Positions 43,374 to 56,400 of a stretch of DNA of 64,000 nt are shown piece after piece. Origin of the DNA: Buxus sempervirens (lineage: Eukaryota > Streptophyta > Magnoliopsida > Buxales > Buxaceae). The position numbers were made by a program, and so were the translations under genes. Every line of letters starts with the position of its first letter. The first letter of the stretch is position 1. The notes beneath the pieces were generated by a model, which was not told where the DNA came from, made no database searches, and saw nothing but the letters and a program-made list of their open reading frames with translations. Location: positions 36,003,829 to 36,067,828 of the forward strand of contig OX387187.1 of the NCBI GenBank assembly GCA_947561395.2, read 5' to 3'.

Positions 43374-46300
43374 ATGGATACTAGAGAAGCTACAAGATTA
43401 ACAGCTTCATCTGAACCTCCTGGGATGATCTTTGGGACTCATTCATATGGGGTCGGCTTGCCTAACAGTTCCATGGCGAGTCCTAACTCTGTACCAATAA
43501 TGCAGAACATTCGGTTTCCTTTTAGTTCAGTAGCGGCGCCTGTAGCGAGATCTTCGGATTCTTCGACTTCTCCGTATCATGGAATGAGTGAACCAGCGAA
43601 GAAGAAAAGAGGAAGGCCAAGGAAGTACGGAACAGACGGTTCTGTATCTTTAGCATTGGCTTCTAATTCGTCGGCGGGACCAACAAGTTCTGGTGCTCCA
43701 GCGTCTGAGCCTTCGTTGAAGCGGAATAGAGGACGACCACCGGGTTCCGGGAAGAAGCAGTTGGATGCTTTAGGTAATCTTTTGTTTTGATGATTCTGGG
43801 TTGTTTGAATTTTCTGAAATTATGAGCGTTTTTAAGTGTTTGTATTGGTGGCAGGGAATTGTGGGAGCGGTTTTACCCCACATGTTATCACTGTTAATCC
43901 TGGTGAAGTATGAATTTTCTTCTTCTTTTACTTTCATAATGATCTATTTTGAGCGGCATCTGGGTTTCTTTTAGATATTGTGGATGCATTGCCTTACATG
44001 TTTTAATGTGTTTGGGATTCAACTTTTTGGGCAGTATCTAATTTTGTTACATGTTTCTTTATGATTTTGGATTAATTCTTTTGCGAAAGGAATGACTTTA
44101 ATTAATGTCTGAAAGGTGCTTGGCATTGTTTTTAATATAATATGAATTTTCTTCTTCTTTTACTTTCATAATGATCTATTTTGAGCGGCATCTGGGTTTC
44201 TTTTAGATGTTGTTGATGCATTGCCTTACATGTTTTAATGTGTTTGGGATTCAACTTTTTGGGCAGTATCTAATTTTGTTACATGTTTCTTTATCATTTT
44301 GGATTAATTCTTTTGCGAAAGGAATGCCTTTAATTAATGTCTGAAAGGTGCTTGGCATTGTTTTTAATATAATATTACTATAAAAATAGCATGAAGATAA
44401 CAGTGCTGTCCATATGATTGAGCTTTTTTTCCAGAATTTTAGGTGTAGTTGAATGGAAATTTCTGGATATGGAAAATTTACCTTGGAAAAATGCATGCTT
44501 TGGTCAATGGAATTTATTTATGTGATGTTGAATTATTAGGAAAATCAACGATCACTAAAAACTTTCTCGAAACCATGATTTTAAGCAATTAAAGCAGAGG
44601 CATAAAGTGTTAAGTATTTATCTAATGAGTAATGGTTCTATGTTCTTCCCATTGACACAAACATGGAGATAGGTTTCCTAACTCTTATCAAAAAATAGCA
44701 CTACAAGGTTAGCTCAAATGGACAACAAAGTAGTGGGTCCTTTCATTGTTTCTCTTACAGAAAGAAGAAGGAAAAGATTTAATTGCTGAATTAGGCCTAG
44801 TTGATTTTTGAATGGAGCACATAGAGAATTCTAATGAAAGGTTTGCAATCTATTTTCATAATTTGGCTGTATTTATCATCTTCTATTATAAAAGTAAAAT
44901 GTGGAAACAACTCAAAAACGATATTCATGTTTAGGGCCCCCGATATCTTTTTGGCTAATTTCTTGCTTAGGCATACGTCTGGTCACTTGGGAGGTTACCT
45001 GAATATTCAAGTGATTATCTAACTTAGAGGTGCCACGTTTACCTATACTCTTTCCTTTGAGAGCTACATTGCCTGTGAAGGAAAGGTCCTTATTGGATGG
45101 ATAAGAGCCTTTTCCAAGACTGGTAGAAAGTATGGAACTTTTACATTAGCACAATGTGAAACGGTTAGTGACATGACAGATATCCAAACTAGTAATGATG
45201 TTTATCTGTTCCTTTACCAGCCATCTTTAGTTGTTTGTAGCAATTTATAAAATTGTCGAATATGAAACCAATTAATTATTCAAGTGCCAATCCAGATCAT
45301 ATTTTTCAAAGAAAGGTCTTTTGACCTAAACTTTTACAAAATGGAATGGAAGAATATACTCATAATCTAACTAAAGAAGTTGTTTTTGGCAGTTTGGAAG
45401 TGACGAACAGAAATTGTGTACAATCATGCTTGTGTGCTTCTTGGTCCTTTGTGTTACCTGAGTTTATAGGAATAGTCATATATGAGATTATGTGCCTGTG
45501 AGATATTGAAATCCTTCATTTCTTGGGGAGGTGAAAGTGAAGATCAATATATGTAGATTTATGACTCCCTTAAGCAACAAGACCTTTTCAAATAAAACCA
45601 AGGAAAAAAACCATGAGGCCCAATGGGCCAAAGTGGACAATATTATTGTTGGTGGGATTACGGTGTTGCAGAATGGTATCAGAGCCAGATCCAACCGGAA
45701 ATTGTGGGACCCTGACATTGCCTGGTGTATGTGGACGGGATCAGGTGAATGGGCCGGCAGGATACACAAGAACTTGCAGTCCTTAAATGGGAGTAGATTG
45801 TGAGATCCCGGAATTCAACATTCATCGAAGAGGAAAAAGTGAAAGTCCATATATATAGGCTTGTGACTCCCTCAAACAATAAGGCCATTGGGGTAAAATC
45901 CAAGAACAAAACTATGAGGCCCAATAGGCCAAAGCGAACAATATTATTGCAGGTAGGATCGGGGCAATCCATGTGTTAGTGGATAACTGTGGTAGACACC
46001 TCTCTGCAACAAAGTGGGTTTTATATTGGATGGGTACCACCTAGGGTCAGGGCTGATTAAGCTTAGTTTTGATAGAAGCCTAGAGAATCCTAGCCTTTCT
46101 GGGTTTGGAGGGGTTTTTAGAGATGATCAAGGGAAAATCGTCCATGGATATTCAAGGGCATTGGAGTGGGCAACTCCATAAGAGCTGAGTTAATTGCAGT
46201 CTTGACAGGTTTGAAAAAAGCTGCCTCGAAAGAATTTAGGGATCTACAGATGGAAGGAGACTCTTAGATAGTCATATCTTGGACGAGGGATGGTAAAGAG

Positions 46301-49300
46301 GTGCCTGGAACCTCATTCACGTAAATATCTTAGCCAAAATCCTAGCTATTCGGTTGAATATCTTATTCCACCATATGTCTAGATGGGCAAATGAGTTAGC
46401 GGACATGTCAGGTAGGGAGGGATGTAATAGGCAGTCATATTTTTCAGACATACCATAAATTGTGATGTCTTGGGAGGAAAGCGAGAAAGTTGGTCTTTGC
46501 ACATCACAAGTAGCCTTCCGACAGTGCTCACTCCACTTTTGTAGTTTGCAATCTCTATATTGATATAATGCAGTGAATTTCATAATAATAAAAAAAAAGT
46601 TTTAGGTAAATGTAGAAAGTCACCAGTCATTAACCTCCCTTGATGCATAAGGTTTGCTTTTATGATGCAAATTTTTTTGTATCAAAATATTTACGTGGTT
46701 GTGCATGAGTTTGTTGTGTGAATCGTTGTAGCTAGAGTTCATGGTTGGAGTGGCTGTTATGCTGAGAATAGTAATATTCTTGATTTATGATTGGAACTCT
46801 TGAAAAGGTTAATGGCTAGAACTATTGAAATAGTGGTTAAGAGATCATGTCTATAATAAACCTTATGTTTTGAGTAGACTCGGTACAACTTTTAATTTTA
46901 TGTTAAATGTATCATATTGACTGTTTTAGAAAGTCTATGTCCTCTTTCACGAATTAACTAAGATATGCAACTGTTGATGAATAGTAGTTCAAGGAGTAGT
47001 ATTAATTGTGAAATCCAGATATATCAAAATAGGTTCAAACATCAATCCCTTCTTCTGAAGCAAATTCTTGTGTTATGGATTCCAAATTATGATGTTATTG
47101 GAGAAAAAAGAAACTGGATGAAACATTGAACGATGCATAGTTATTCAACTTAGCTCCTATAATGTAACACTACGAGGACCTTTTCAACATGTTGTGGAGG
47201 ATCAGACAATGCATAACATAAGAAGCTTGTTGTTCAAAGTCAAAACCATATTGTCTTATTTCTGTTAGGGTTTTCTTGTGTTTGCAGGACATAGCATCTA
47301 AAATTTTGGAATTTTCTCGGCAAGGTCCACGTACCGTTTGTATTCTCTCTGCAAATGGTTCCATCTGCAATGTCGCCCTTCGCCAACCAGCGACATCTAG
47401 CGGCGTTGTGAAATATGAGGTCTACATTGCATTGCATAGCAGTGCCACTCTTTTCAGCATGAACTTGTTTATAATTACTAGTTATCTTTTAAATGTACTC
47501 TTTGTTTGTGTCTTTGTCCTGTGTTATGGTAAATGTGGAGTAATGATCTTTAGTTTGCTCCATTTAGGACTATTTAATTCACCGAGGCTTTTGTATTTAA
47601 ATGCAATAATTATCTCATAAATGCTCTTTTTCCTTGAATTAATGCATTAAAAATGGTTCTGTTCTTAGACTATCAATTGCATAATACAGTCGTTTTAATT
47701 TGGATTTCTGCTATTTAAAGTCTTAAGGTTATAGATTCTATCTCTTTCTACATGCATAAGGACAACTATTCTACTAGAACTAAGTGGCACAGTAGAAGAT
47801 ATTGTGCAATTGTGAATTATATTTCTATTAAGTCAATATACAATTTTTTCAACAATACCTCTCATATAAATCCATCATGATTGAATCTTTGTTAATTATC
47901 AGGTTCTATGATACATCTCGCTCTTATGCTAGACAAGATATTGTGCAATTGTGAATTATATTTCTATTAAGTCAATATACAGTTTTTTCAACAATACCTC
48001 TCATATAAATCCATCATGATTGAATCTATGTTAATTATCAGGTTCTGTGATACATCTCGCTTGACAGGTGAAACATGGTTTCAATTGGTGCTTTCTTTTT
48101 ATGGTACCGATAAATTATGGAGGTCACATTTAGAATGAGTAAGAAGAGTTGAAATATGTTGTATTCTGCTTGCATATAGAAACAGCCTTTTAGAGGCATA
48201 GTTTTGGAGATGTTTCATTGATCTTAAGAATATTTTGAGATACTTTGGAAGCACTGTTAGAAACTGAACCAGACTAGTTGGATAAACAAGTAAAGCCAGG
48301 ACCAGGCCCCTTAAAATATTCTGATTGACACCCTAGACAATTCAAATTGTTAATATGCATGACCTGGTCTGACAGGTGTTGTTTTTGAGTAATCGCATAT
48401 GTGGAGAGTAAAAGGGCAATCTTCTGCTGAAATTAAGTTAAGATTGATGTGATGTTTGAACCCTGCCAAGATTGTGAATGGATACATGGCTCATATCGGT
48501 GTATAATCATGATGATTCCTTGTAAACTGACAGTATTCTGTATACCATTTCTTAGTGATTTGAAGTGAGACTTCATTATGAGCGTATGAAACATTGAATT
48601 GAATATAAAATTTGGTTCCTCTAAAAGTGAAATGACTTCTTGACATCTGTTGTATATTCTCTCTTTCATTTTAATATAATCCCTTCATTATTGATAAGAA
48701 AAAAAATGTAGATTGACTTCTTAGAAGTTGACAAAAGATCTTGTAAATTACAGAATTTGAGGAAATGTTGGAATTTGGGATGAAAGTTTATGTTGAGACA
48801 ATAACCATCGATACAAGCTGTAATTTTCGTATTTCAAGGAAGGATTATAATTTTGGTATGGAAGTTTAAAGTGATAAAATAATCATCAACCCATATTGTT
48901 GGACCTAAAAGAATCATTTTGACTATGCAGTGTGATGTTTTCGTAAAAATCTTACAATTAAATTTGTATCAATTGGAATTCAATTTCGTTTGATCCAGTT
49001 GGATTCAAATCAGTAGAAGTTTTAATCTTATCACTTGTACATCGAGACTCACAATATAATTTTTTTTCTTTTTCTTTTTTTATAAGTGAGATTCACAATC
49101 TACATTTAAATCATATTATTCCTATGATTCAAATGATAAATGCAGTAACACTTAAACTATGTCAGTTTCCCCTTCTCTTCTTCTTCTTCTTATGCTGAAG
49201 AAGGAATTTTCTTTTTGGTTGATCCTTGTTGATTTAGAGTATAGTATTCTACAAGGATTTTACATACAAAAAGGAAATTGAATGTACTTCTGTTGAAAAA

Positions 49301-51729
49301 AAAAAGACCTTTTTTTCTAAGAGAAATCTGAAAACCATTCATGTTCTAAAATGATTATTAATCTTACAATTTTCTATTTAAAATTACCATTTGGTTCTAA
49401 ATGGCATTTTCGATTTTATTCATTGTTTACAGTCTTGAAATGTGATAATAATAGTATTTGACATGCATCATCAATGTATATAAAGAGACAACAATAGCTG
49501 ATGTCCTTTGTTATTGTATTTTTTTTTTCATTTTTTGTAGTTTTGTAAGTTTTAAGGAAATATATTTTGTTTGGATTATCTAAACCAAAAACATAAAAAC
49601 ATGAATATTTCGTTTACACATATAGGTAAAGAGTATAATCAACTTATTGGTTTCCATCAGCTATAATTGTAAAAAGTGTCGCTGCTTGTGATATGACATA
49701 TCAGTACCCAACACGATACTAATGTTTTAAAAACCTTGCCTATTTAGTGAAAAAGGAAAAATGGAAAGAAATGTTTTCTAGAAAATATTTCCAACCAAGT
49801 TATATATTAGGGAATGCTAGACAAGGAATTAAGAACGTAGTTACAAACGCAAAAATATAGTTCAATTTATTAGAACATGTCAATTTTTCTATTGCATTTT
49901 TTTTTTTTTTTGATAAGTGATGAAATTTCATTAATAAGGGGGAAAAGAAAGTACATAGATAAAGAAAATAAAGCCAAAAGAAGCCTAAACCGAGGACAAC
50001 AATGCCCCGGTCCAAACACAAACACAAACACAAAAACACTCTAAGTATCCATACAAGAAGAGAGATCACCAAAAACTAGAGAGGTGCTAGATGCCCCAAT
50101 CTTAGCTAAACTATCTGCAATGTCATTAGCTGCCCTTAATACGTGTTTGAATGAGACGTTCAAACTCCGTACCAAAAAACGAGCAAGTCTAATCTGATCC
50201 AAGTATCTCCACGGTCCCGACACCTCTCTAGTCATCCATCCCACTACGTTGGCAGCATCCCCTTCAATGACCACGTCCCATAGTCCCATGGTATGAATGT
50301 AACTAATGCCTGTAATAAGTGCAAGTCTGATGCATTTTTTTGTATCCTAAAACTGTGAAGCAAAGGTTGTGCCTTAGGTACACGAATAGAACACAAAGTG
50401 CTAGGATGGAACTAGCTGGAGCTGGTAAAAAATATTTAAGAATCATTGTAGGAATCATGGAAACTGCTGTTCTTTTATTTGTCTAATGAGAGCATTTAGA
50501 AGTTATGCGGTTCTATTCCTTACATGTGCCTTACAAATTGCGGATGAGGTTCTTTTCTGTAACAACTTTTTCCTCATTTTCTCTAAGGCCTCCATCATCT
50601 GTTGAGGATCTTGTCCGCGGGATTTATATTCAAATCACCACCCTCTGGAGTCTGACCTACAATCAACCAAAAAATTAAAAAAGTAAATAAAAAAAAATTC
50701 AACGTATTGACCAGTAACTTGCTGGTTCCTTCTGTTCAAGTGAAGAGTAGTCTCAGGTCGGTCCTAATGTCAACAAGTAGCATCAAGAGAAAGATGATTG
50801 GGATGCTTCAATCAGTGTTTTTTGTGTTTCGGCATCCATTCTGAAAGTGAGTCACCTAAGCGTGAGTTGGATATATTTAGAGGGGACCATTTAGATTCTT
50901 AGCTTTGTTTCTGGTACTATCAAAAACATTATAGTTCTAATATTTTTTTATCTTATTATCATGACAATAATGTATTAAACACCTGATAATCCATATATTT
51001 AAAGTTTCAATGTACTGTTACTAGTCTGAATACTCCCATGTTGAATGTTTGACCTTTTTCTTGTTGAAATGTAATGTAAATGATCACTTAATTGCTATTC
51101 AGGGATCTGAGTTATTTTCATTACTACTATATGCATTTGGATGACGATGAATCATATTCTAATAGGTACAGTATCCATGCAGGGCCGTTTTGAGATCATC
51201 TCTATATCTGGTTCTTTGTCACTTACAGATGATGGTGGTGGTACCTGCAGCAGAACTGGTGGGTTGAGTGTGTCCTTGGCAGCGTCAGATGGCCGAGTTT
51301 TGGGTGGTGGAGTTGCAGGGATGCTGACGGCAGCAACCCCTGTACAGGTATCTTGATGTGGAAACCTGCCCTATCTGTGCATGGATTTCTATTTTCTTAT
51401 CTATAATTTGTTATTAAGCCATCTTTTTGGACTTTGAGCAGGTCATAGTGGGCAGCTTTATTACAGAAGGCAAAAAACCGAAGTCATCCATGTCAATACA
51501 TGAGTCTTCGTCCGTTCCATCACCACAGATGGTGGGTTTAGGGGCACCAGTTGCAACCAGCAGCCCCCACTCTCAAGGGACTTCAAGTGAATCATCTGGG
51601 GATCATGGTAGCGCTCTTAACCGGGGTTCTGTAATCTACAATAATGCTGGCCAACCTGCTCAAATATACTCATCTATTGGTTGGGCAAGCCCTCATTCTG
51701 CAAATCCCTATAAGCAAGACCAGACATGA
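43374..51729 (+). CDS. AT-hook motif nuclear-localized (AHL) protein with two AT-hooks and PPC domain, complete, 345 aa
   Basis: Five exons with consistent phases: 43374-43773, 43855-43907, 47288-47419, 51183-51347, 51442-51729 (1038 nt). Two AT-hooks lie at about residues 79-85 (RGRPRKY, after KKK) and 119-127 (RGRPPGSGK), followed by a PPC/DUF296 domain at about 140-260. The latter contains FTPHVITVNPGED, ILSANGSICNVALRQPATS and GRFEIISISGSLS. The first hook's RPRKY extension and the two-hook layout fit the intron-containing AHL clade. By family knowledge AHLs bind the minor groove of AT-rich DNA and trimerise through the PPC to regulate chromatin and transcription in the nucleus. Introns 2 (3.4 kb) and 3 (3.8 kb) carry tandem duplications, a TRIM element and two LINE tails. 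The Ser/Gln-rich C-terminus has no domain. Confidence 0.94.
43909..44372. repeat. Near-identical 232-bp tandem duplication in AHL intron 2
   Basis: Copies 43909-44140 and 44141-44372 differ at only about four or five positions (for example ATATTGTGG against ATGTTGTTG, and GACTT against GCCTT). The first copy begins two bases after the exon 2 donor GT; the donor itself is not duplicated, because the second copy reads ATATGAATT. The low divergence implies a recent event. Confidence 0.92.
45497..45971 (+). mobile_element. TRIM-type LTR retrotransposon fossil in AHL intron 2
   Basis: Two direct repeats (45497-45670 and 45799-45971) begin TGTGAGAT and share GACTCCCT, AAACYATGAGGCCCAATRGG and CCAAAG.GRACAATATTATTG. 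Just inside the first is TGGTATCAGAGCC (45674-45686), the usual initiator-methionine tRNA primer site. GGGAGTAGAT before the second suits a polypurine tract. The interior of about 128 bp cannot code for protein, as is normal for TRIMs. The repeats are visibly diverged, so the insertion is old. Confidence 0.8.
46020..46600 (+). mobile_element. L1-type LINE 3' tail with RNase H remnant, AHL intron 2 (sense)
   Basis: Plus-strand frames give the plant L1 RNase H pattern: KLSFDRSLENPSLSGFGGVF with RDDQGKIVHGYS, AELIAVLTGLKKAA, LQMEGDS (46250 area), then RWANELADMSGREGC (about 46382-46430). A non-coding tail and an A-rich run near 46589-46599 mark the 3' terminus. Stops and frame changes show that it is dead; everything upstream of RNase H is missing. 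Confidence 0.8.
47797..48061. repeat. 139-bp tandem duplication in AHL intron 3
   Basis: Copies 47797-47935 and 47936-48061 share AGATATTGTGCAATTGTGAA through TTATCAGGTTCTRTGATACA and TCTCGC with only a few differences. Confidence 0.92.
49899..50295 (-). mobile_element. L1-type LINE 3' tail with RNase H remnant, AHL intron 3 (antisense)
   Basis: On the minus strand an 82-residue frame (50289-50041) reads LWDVVIEGDAANVVGWM, WRYLDQIRLARFLV and FKHVLRAANDIADSLAKIGA, the C-terminal half of a LINE RNase H domain (catalytic-type EGD near the start). It is followed by a tail whose copy of MKFHHLSKKKK-type sequence runs into a poly-A (a T-run on the plus strand at about 49899-49913). 5'-truncated. 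Confidence 0.82.
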
Positions 51730-52317
51730 AGATGATGCCTAAAATTGTATTTGTTCATGGTTTTATCTTTTAAAGGAACATTTCCCAAGCAGGGAGATAC
51801 CCATTACAGCTGCTGATGCTCAGGAGGTTAAGTTGATGTTATTTCAGTAGAATGGTGCGGATAGGTGGATAGATCCATTTTTGCTTCCTAGGTTCTTGTT
51901 GGCCTTTTGCCTTTATTTGAGTCGCTGATATATACCTTACCACCTGTATCGAAAGATTGAGGACATGGTTTCTTCTGGAGTCCATTTTCTTTTTGTTCAA
52001 TCGTGAGTTTGTTACAGATCAAGCTTCCTGATGGCATATTGGAGGGATTGTGAATTTACCGGATGAATGATCTGCATCAAATTTGTAAAGACTCCAAAGG
52101 ATGTGCACTGATGAAGGACAAATGAGAACCACGGCAGACTTTACCTTACCTTACGTTTAATACTTGCTACATATCATATCTTCAGATGATTGTTATTGTT
52201 ATTGTTTGGAGAAAGGGAGCGGGGTACTCCATTGGTCATAGAACGAGATGCCATTGTTACAGGAACAGATGCTTCAAAATGTGGCAATAGCTAAAGAATG
52301 TCATTAAATCTTGTACG

Positions 52318-52430
52318 GGCGAGACGCTTCGGTCCACATCTGGTGTGGGCGTTCAAGCATTGAGATGACCTTTACCTAGTATGAGAGGACCACATAGCAC
52401 AAGCCCGGAGCGAATAATTGCTGAAACTAT
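52318..52430 (+). other. Mitochondrial-like large-subunit rRNA fragment (NUMT-type insertion)
   Basis: TTCGGTCCACATCTGGTGTG, GGCGTTCAAGCATTGAGATG, ACCTTTACCTAGTATGAGAG and GACC (52328-52391) closely follow the sarcin-ricin-loop end of plant mitochondrial 26S rRNA, as I remember it: GGTCCATATCCGGTGTGGGC, then a GCATTGAGAGGACC block and CTAGTACGAGAGGACC. After a gap, CCCGGAGCGAATAATTGCTG and AAACTATCTG (52407-52436) match the next conserved stretch, GCGGAGCGGATAACTGCTGA. Substitutions and the internal gap show it is an inactive nuclear copy. It lies about 590 bases downstream of the AHL stop. Confidence 0.65.
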
Positions 52431-52439
52431 CTGTAGTCT

Positions 52440-53428
52440 TGTGTTTCGTCACATAGCACAAGCATGAGCTTCTTGGGGTTTAAACGTGCACATCAAGATC
52501 ACAAGCTCAAAAACTTACGCATGATCCCCTCCTCAGTTTCCACTTCAAGCAGCCATAGATGCCAGCATTGGATCCTTTCCTTAGCTGCTCTAATGTACCC
52601 AACCACAGCAAGTACAAGTTTAACCTTTTCTTTTTTCTCTCTCTCTCTCTCTCTCTGTTTTTACCTTTTCTTGGGTTCAAGGGCAAGTTTTACTTCAAAG
52701 GCAACTTGAAGAGTCAGTTTTATAAATATGGAATCCATCCCGTCATGAACTCGTGCAGAAAGAATCCAAGTTCCACGCCAACAAATGTGCATAAGAATTG
52801 TCTCAATGGAGATATAAGACATTCTAGAAAGAACTCATATAAATACAACATTCTAAATTAAAAATGTTATAACCATTGTTAGAAAAATTTAAAAAGATCG
52901 TATAGGTTAACCTCTCAATCCTATTACAATTAACGCCTATAGCTGTAGACAAATAGGATGTTTGGCTTTAGATTTTCAACAAACCATATGACTTTAGACA
53001 CTGTTCACTCTTGGGCAGCATATAAAAAGCAAGAAGATAGCACACAAAAACCTGATTTGGAGAAAGGAGGTAGAAATGGTAAACTTTCATTATCACAAAA
53101 AAAAAAAAATTAATTACTTGAAATAAAAAAAAAGGAGAAATGAGAAAATTTGTGTCGAGCCTTAATAGATTGTTACCTTAAATGCAAATGAATATTTCCA
53201 GTCCTCAGCAGCCTGTACAACACAAAGGGGACAAGAACAGAATCATCATATATCCATTAACTACTAGCAATTATTGTAATTATACATGCCATTAAAGTAA
53301 TAGCTCAATCTTTTTGAGGGATAGGGACGGAATTCTGCCTTTCAAACCGTTGTTCCTCTGCACTCTGATACACCTTTGGCAAGTGTTTTTCATCAAGTCT
53401 ATAGAATCATGGAAAGAGCATTCCTTGT
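52440..53428. other. AHL-AP2M convergent intergenic region
   Basis: Holds the likely 3' UTR of the minus-strand AP-2 mu gene and a (CT)n run near 52639-52656. A CACATAGCACAAGC word in the rRNA-like insertion (52391) is repeated at 52450. No further gene is seen. Confidence 0.4.
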
Positions 53429-56400
53429 CTAGCATCTAATCTCATAAGAACCGGCTTTGGTAATATATCGAACCCACTCCACAGTGTTGTATCCAGTCTT
53501 TTCCCACACCTACAGGAGATTGATGAGATGAGACAAAACTCGATATGTTCTGTTAACTCTGAGCACAAAACGGTAAGAACATTAGTGATGCACTTATACC
53601 TTGAGAAACCGAACCCTTAAACCTGAAGCTGTAAACATTGGAACCTGCAGAAAATAGTGGTAGCTAAATAAGTTTCTCTGAAACCCATGGAGAAATGTAT
53701 TACCGTGCAACAAAAACTGAAGCCAATAATGTGAACCTAGCAATTGATTATATCATATGACGAGTCATCATCACACAGAAATAAACCTCAATTGAAGCAT
53801 CCTTGTTTTCAAATATCCTGCTATTTACCTTACAGAAATCACAGAAAACATCAAACAGAAGCACCTTCCATACAATAAGTTTATTCTTGGATAAACATTA
53901 AATAGACCGTCCACCCAGAAGGTCATCAACTTTTCTGGAACAATTATTTTGATTGCTAAAGACACGTTGAGACATTTAATTTGACCAAAGCATGTGCAAT
54001 CCTCAAGGGGTGAGATTTTTTTCCTCACAACTAGAGCCGTAAGTTGATCAGGCCAAGTTTTGATGAGTTAGGCTCAACCCAATTTAGAATTAGTTGAACC
54101 AAAGTCAACCTGCCGTAAACCCAAACCCAAGCCAAATATTCGCCTGAGACGACCCCGCAAAATATTTAATGGGGGGTTTTCTTTCTTGATGCCTTAGGCA
54201 TTGAGGTTTTGTAGAAACACAGGGAAACCTAGCTTCTTTTTGGCAAAACATCTTTAGGTTGCAGGAGATACCAAGACATCTCAAATGGAAGTGCCTATAG
54301 GTATTGAGTTTACCTAATAATCCAACTTGCCACCGATGAATCAGGTATGTCATGGCCAAATAGCTTTTTATTCAGTTTTTGATAGCCACTTCAATGACAT
54401 CAGGTGTATAAATTTCATCTGTTTATTATTTGTCTTTTACAAATATGAATCTGTAATCTAATGATCCTAATTAACTAGTTTATATTATAAAATAGTCAAT
54501 ATAGATTAAAGTACTTTATAGTAATCAATGATTAGTGTAATATAAGAATTAGCAAAAACTCGGAACTGGTAAATAATTTCTGTATAGAAATACCCAATGG
54601 GACTCTACATTTATGTTTTGCAGCTTTTGCTAGTTTCAAAAAGCTTTAATTATTTCTTTGCATCAAACATTTGTTTAATATGGTGAAAACTCCTTAATTT
54701 CGAAGTATAATTGAAATGATTGCATAAGCAGGGCCTGGTGTTATGGGGCCCACACCAGCCTAGATGAGTGGAAAATACCTGAAAGAAAAGGTTGAAAAGA
54801 TAGGGATATATAACTGAGAAGAGGAATATGGAAGACATGGGTGATACCGATCATATGCGAAGGTTGGTTATTACGTGATGGTGAATACAATTAACTTCCT
54901 TGTATATTATGATAGATACATGATATTTATGAAAAGTCTAGATGTGTCTAATAAGAGTAAGACATAGGAAGTGATATTTAAATTGATAGATGACATGGTG
55001 GAGAATGTAGGTAAGGAGACATCGTTCAGGTATTTAATTTATTCCTTTTTTGAAAAGGGTAAATGTTTACGAATAGCCTCACTCTCCTTGAGAACCAAGG
55101 TTCTCTTGGCTACTTTTCCTTGCAACACTAGTGCCTTCATATAAAAAGAATATACCACACCACACCACCCCCACTCCCCAAGTCCCAGACTACTACCATA
55201 TAAATTTTCTATGCCATTTCTGTAATAAGAATTTATGGTACTTGAAAAAGGATAATAGAGGAGGGGAAAAACTCAACAATTATGCTAGTTTGACTCCATC
55301 CGTTCACTCTAGGCTTGAAGATGCACTGTTCAAGCAATCAGATGATAGAAAAGAGAGGAACAGCGTGTGTGTTCATATGTGATAAATGATGACGACACAT
55401 CAATACTGTATTTTGACATTAACAACCAAACAAAACTGCATTGCATCTTTTCCCATAAACTTTTTTTTGCTGAATCTTTTCCCATAAAACTAGTGAGCTT
55501 ATATTTCACGACAAAAAGGAATAAAGAAGAAGTAAACTAGTAATAGATAAATAACAACGGCACCTGAAATTCCATTTGAATGGGTGGCCTAGTCCAAGAC
55601 TTCTTTTCAGCCATTGTGGAAATCAACTCTACTTCTGCACTCATAGTTGGCTCTGTTTGTCCAGGGAATTTCCTTATCCTGCAAAGTTTTGGAAAACATT
55701 ACATAGACAGGAATTTGGTATCAAGTGATTATAAAAGTGACATGCTTAAAAATCCATTTTCATTTTTCATTAGTTTTTGTATGCTGTCCATTTCATTTTT
55801 TATTAGTTTTTATATGCTGTGTACTTGGTCCCTGGACCACCTCTCCGTATGGAGAGCCCATCCCTCAGACAACCTGCCTCGAGGGGATCTCCTGAGCATG
55901 GTGAAAGTGGGATTGATGATTGATCCCAGGTCTCCAAAGCAACATCAAGAAGCTTCATGACCGGGATAGGCAGCGCCTTCATCGATGGAATGATTGGAAA
56001 TGCTAGCAGGGAGGTTGAAATCGCTTCTTTAGGTCCATCCATAGCTAATTTGAGGACCAAAAATGCAGACACGAAGATATAATAGTCCCAGATGCCACAG
56101 GATTATATCATTAAAAACCAAAAATAACAGAATGCTTTGAACCTCTCAGTAGTTCTTTAATTTAGTGACTCGCTAAAATTTTAAGATGATATAATGGACT
56201 CCTCAAACACGTGGTATCAAGTCCAGTGATGTTCTGAAGTCTTGGAGAGTGTGTTGCAGTATAAAACTACTCAAACAAGATGAAGTAAATCTCTGATAAT
56301 GATTTAAGATATTCCTTTCCTCCCTTTGGTTTCTGTGTAGCAGCTACCATATTCACAGACTTGTACATTCACTGCACAACAAACCATATACTAAAGCATT

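Noticed and set aside
54105-54359. Minus-strand 84-codon frame, possibly retrotransposon-derived
   Set aside because: I could not match it to any capsid, protease, integrase or reverse-transcriptase motif.
55580-55960. Plus-strand 126-codon frame
   Set aside because: The first part is antisense to an AP2M exon (55564-55678); the rest is intronic without recognisable domain.
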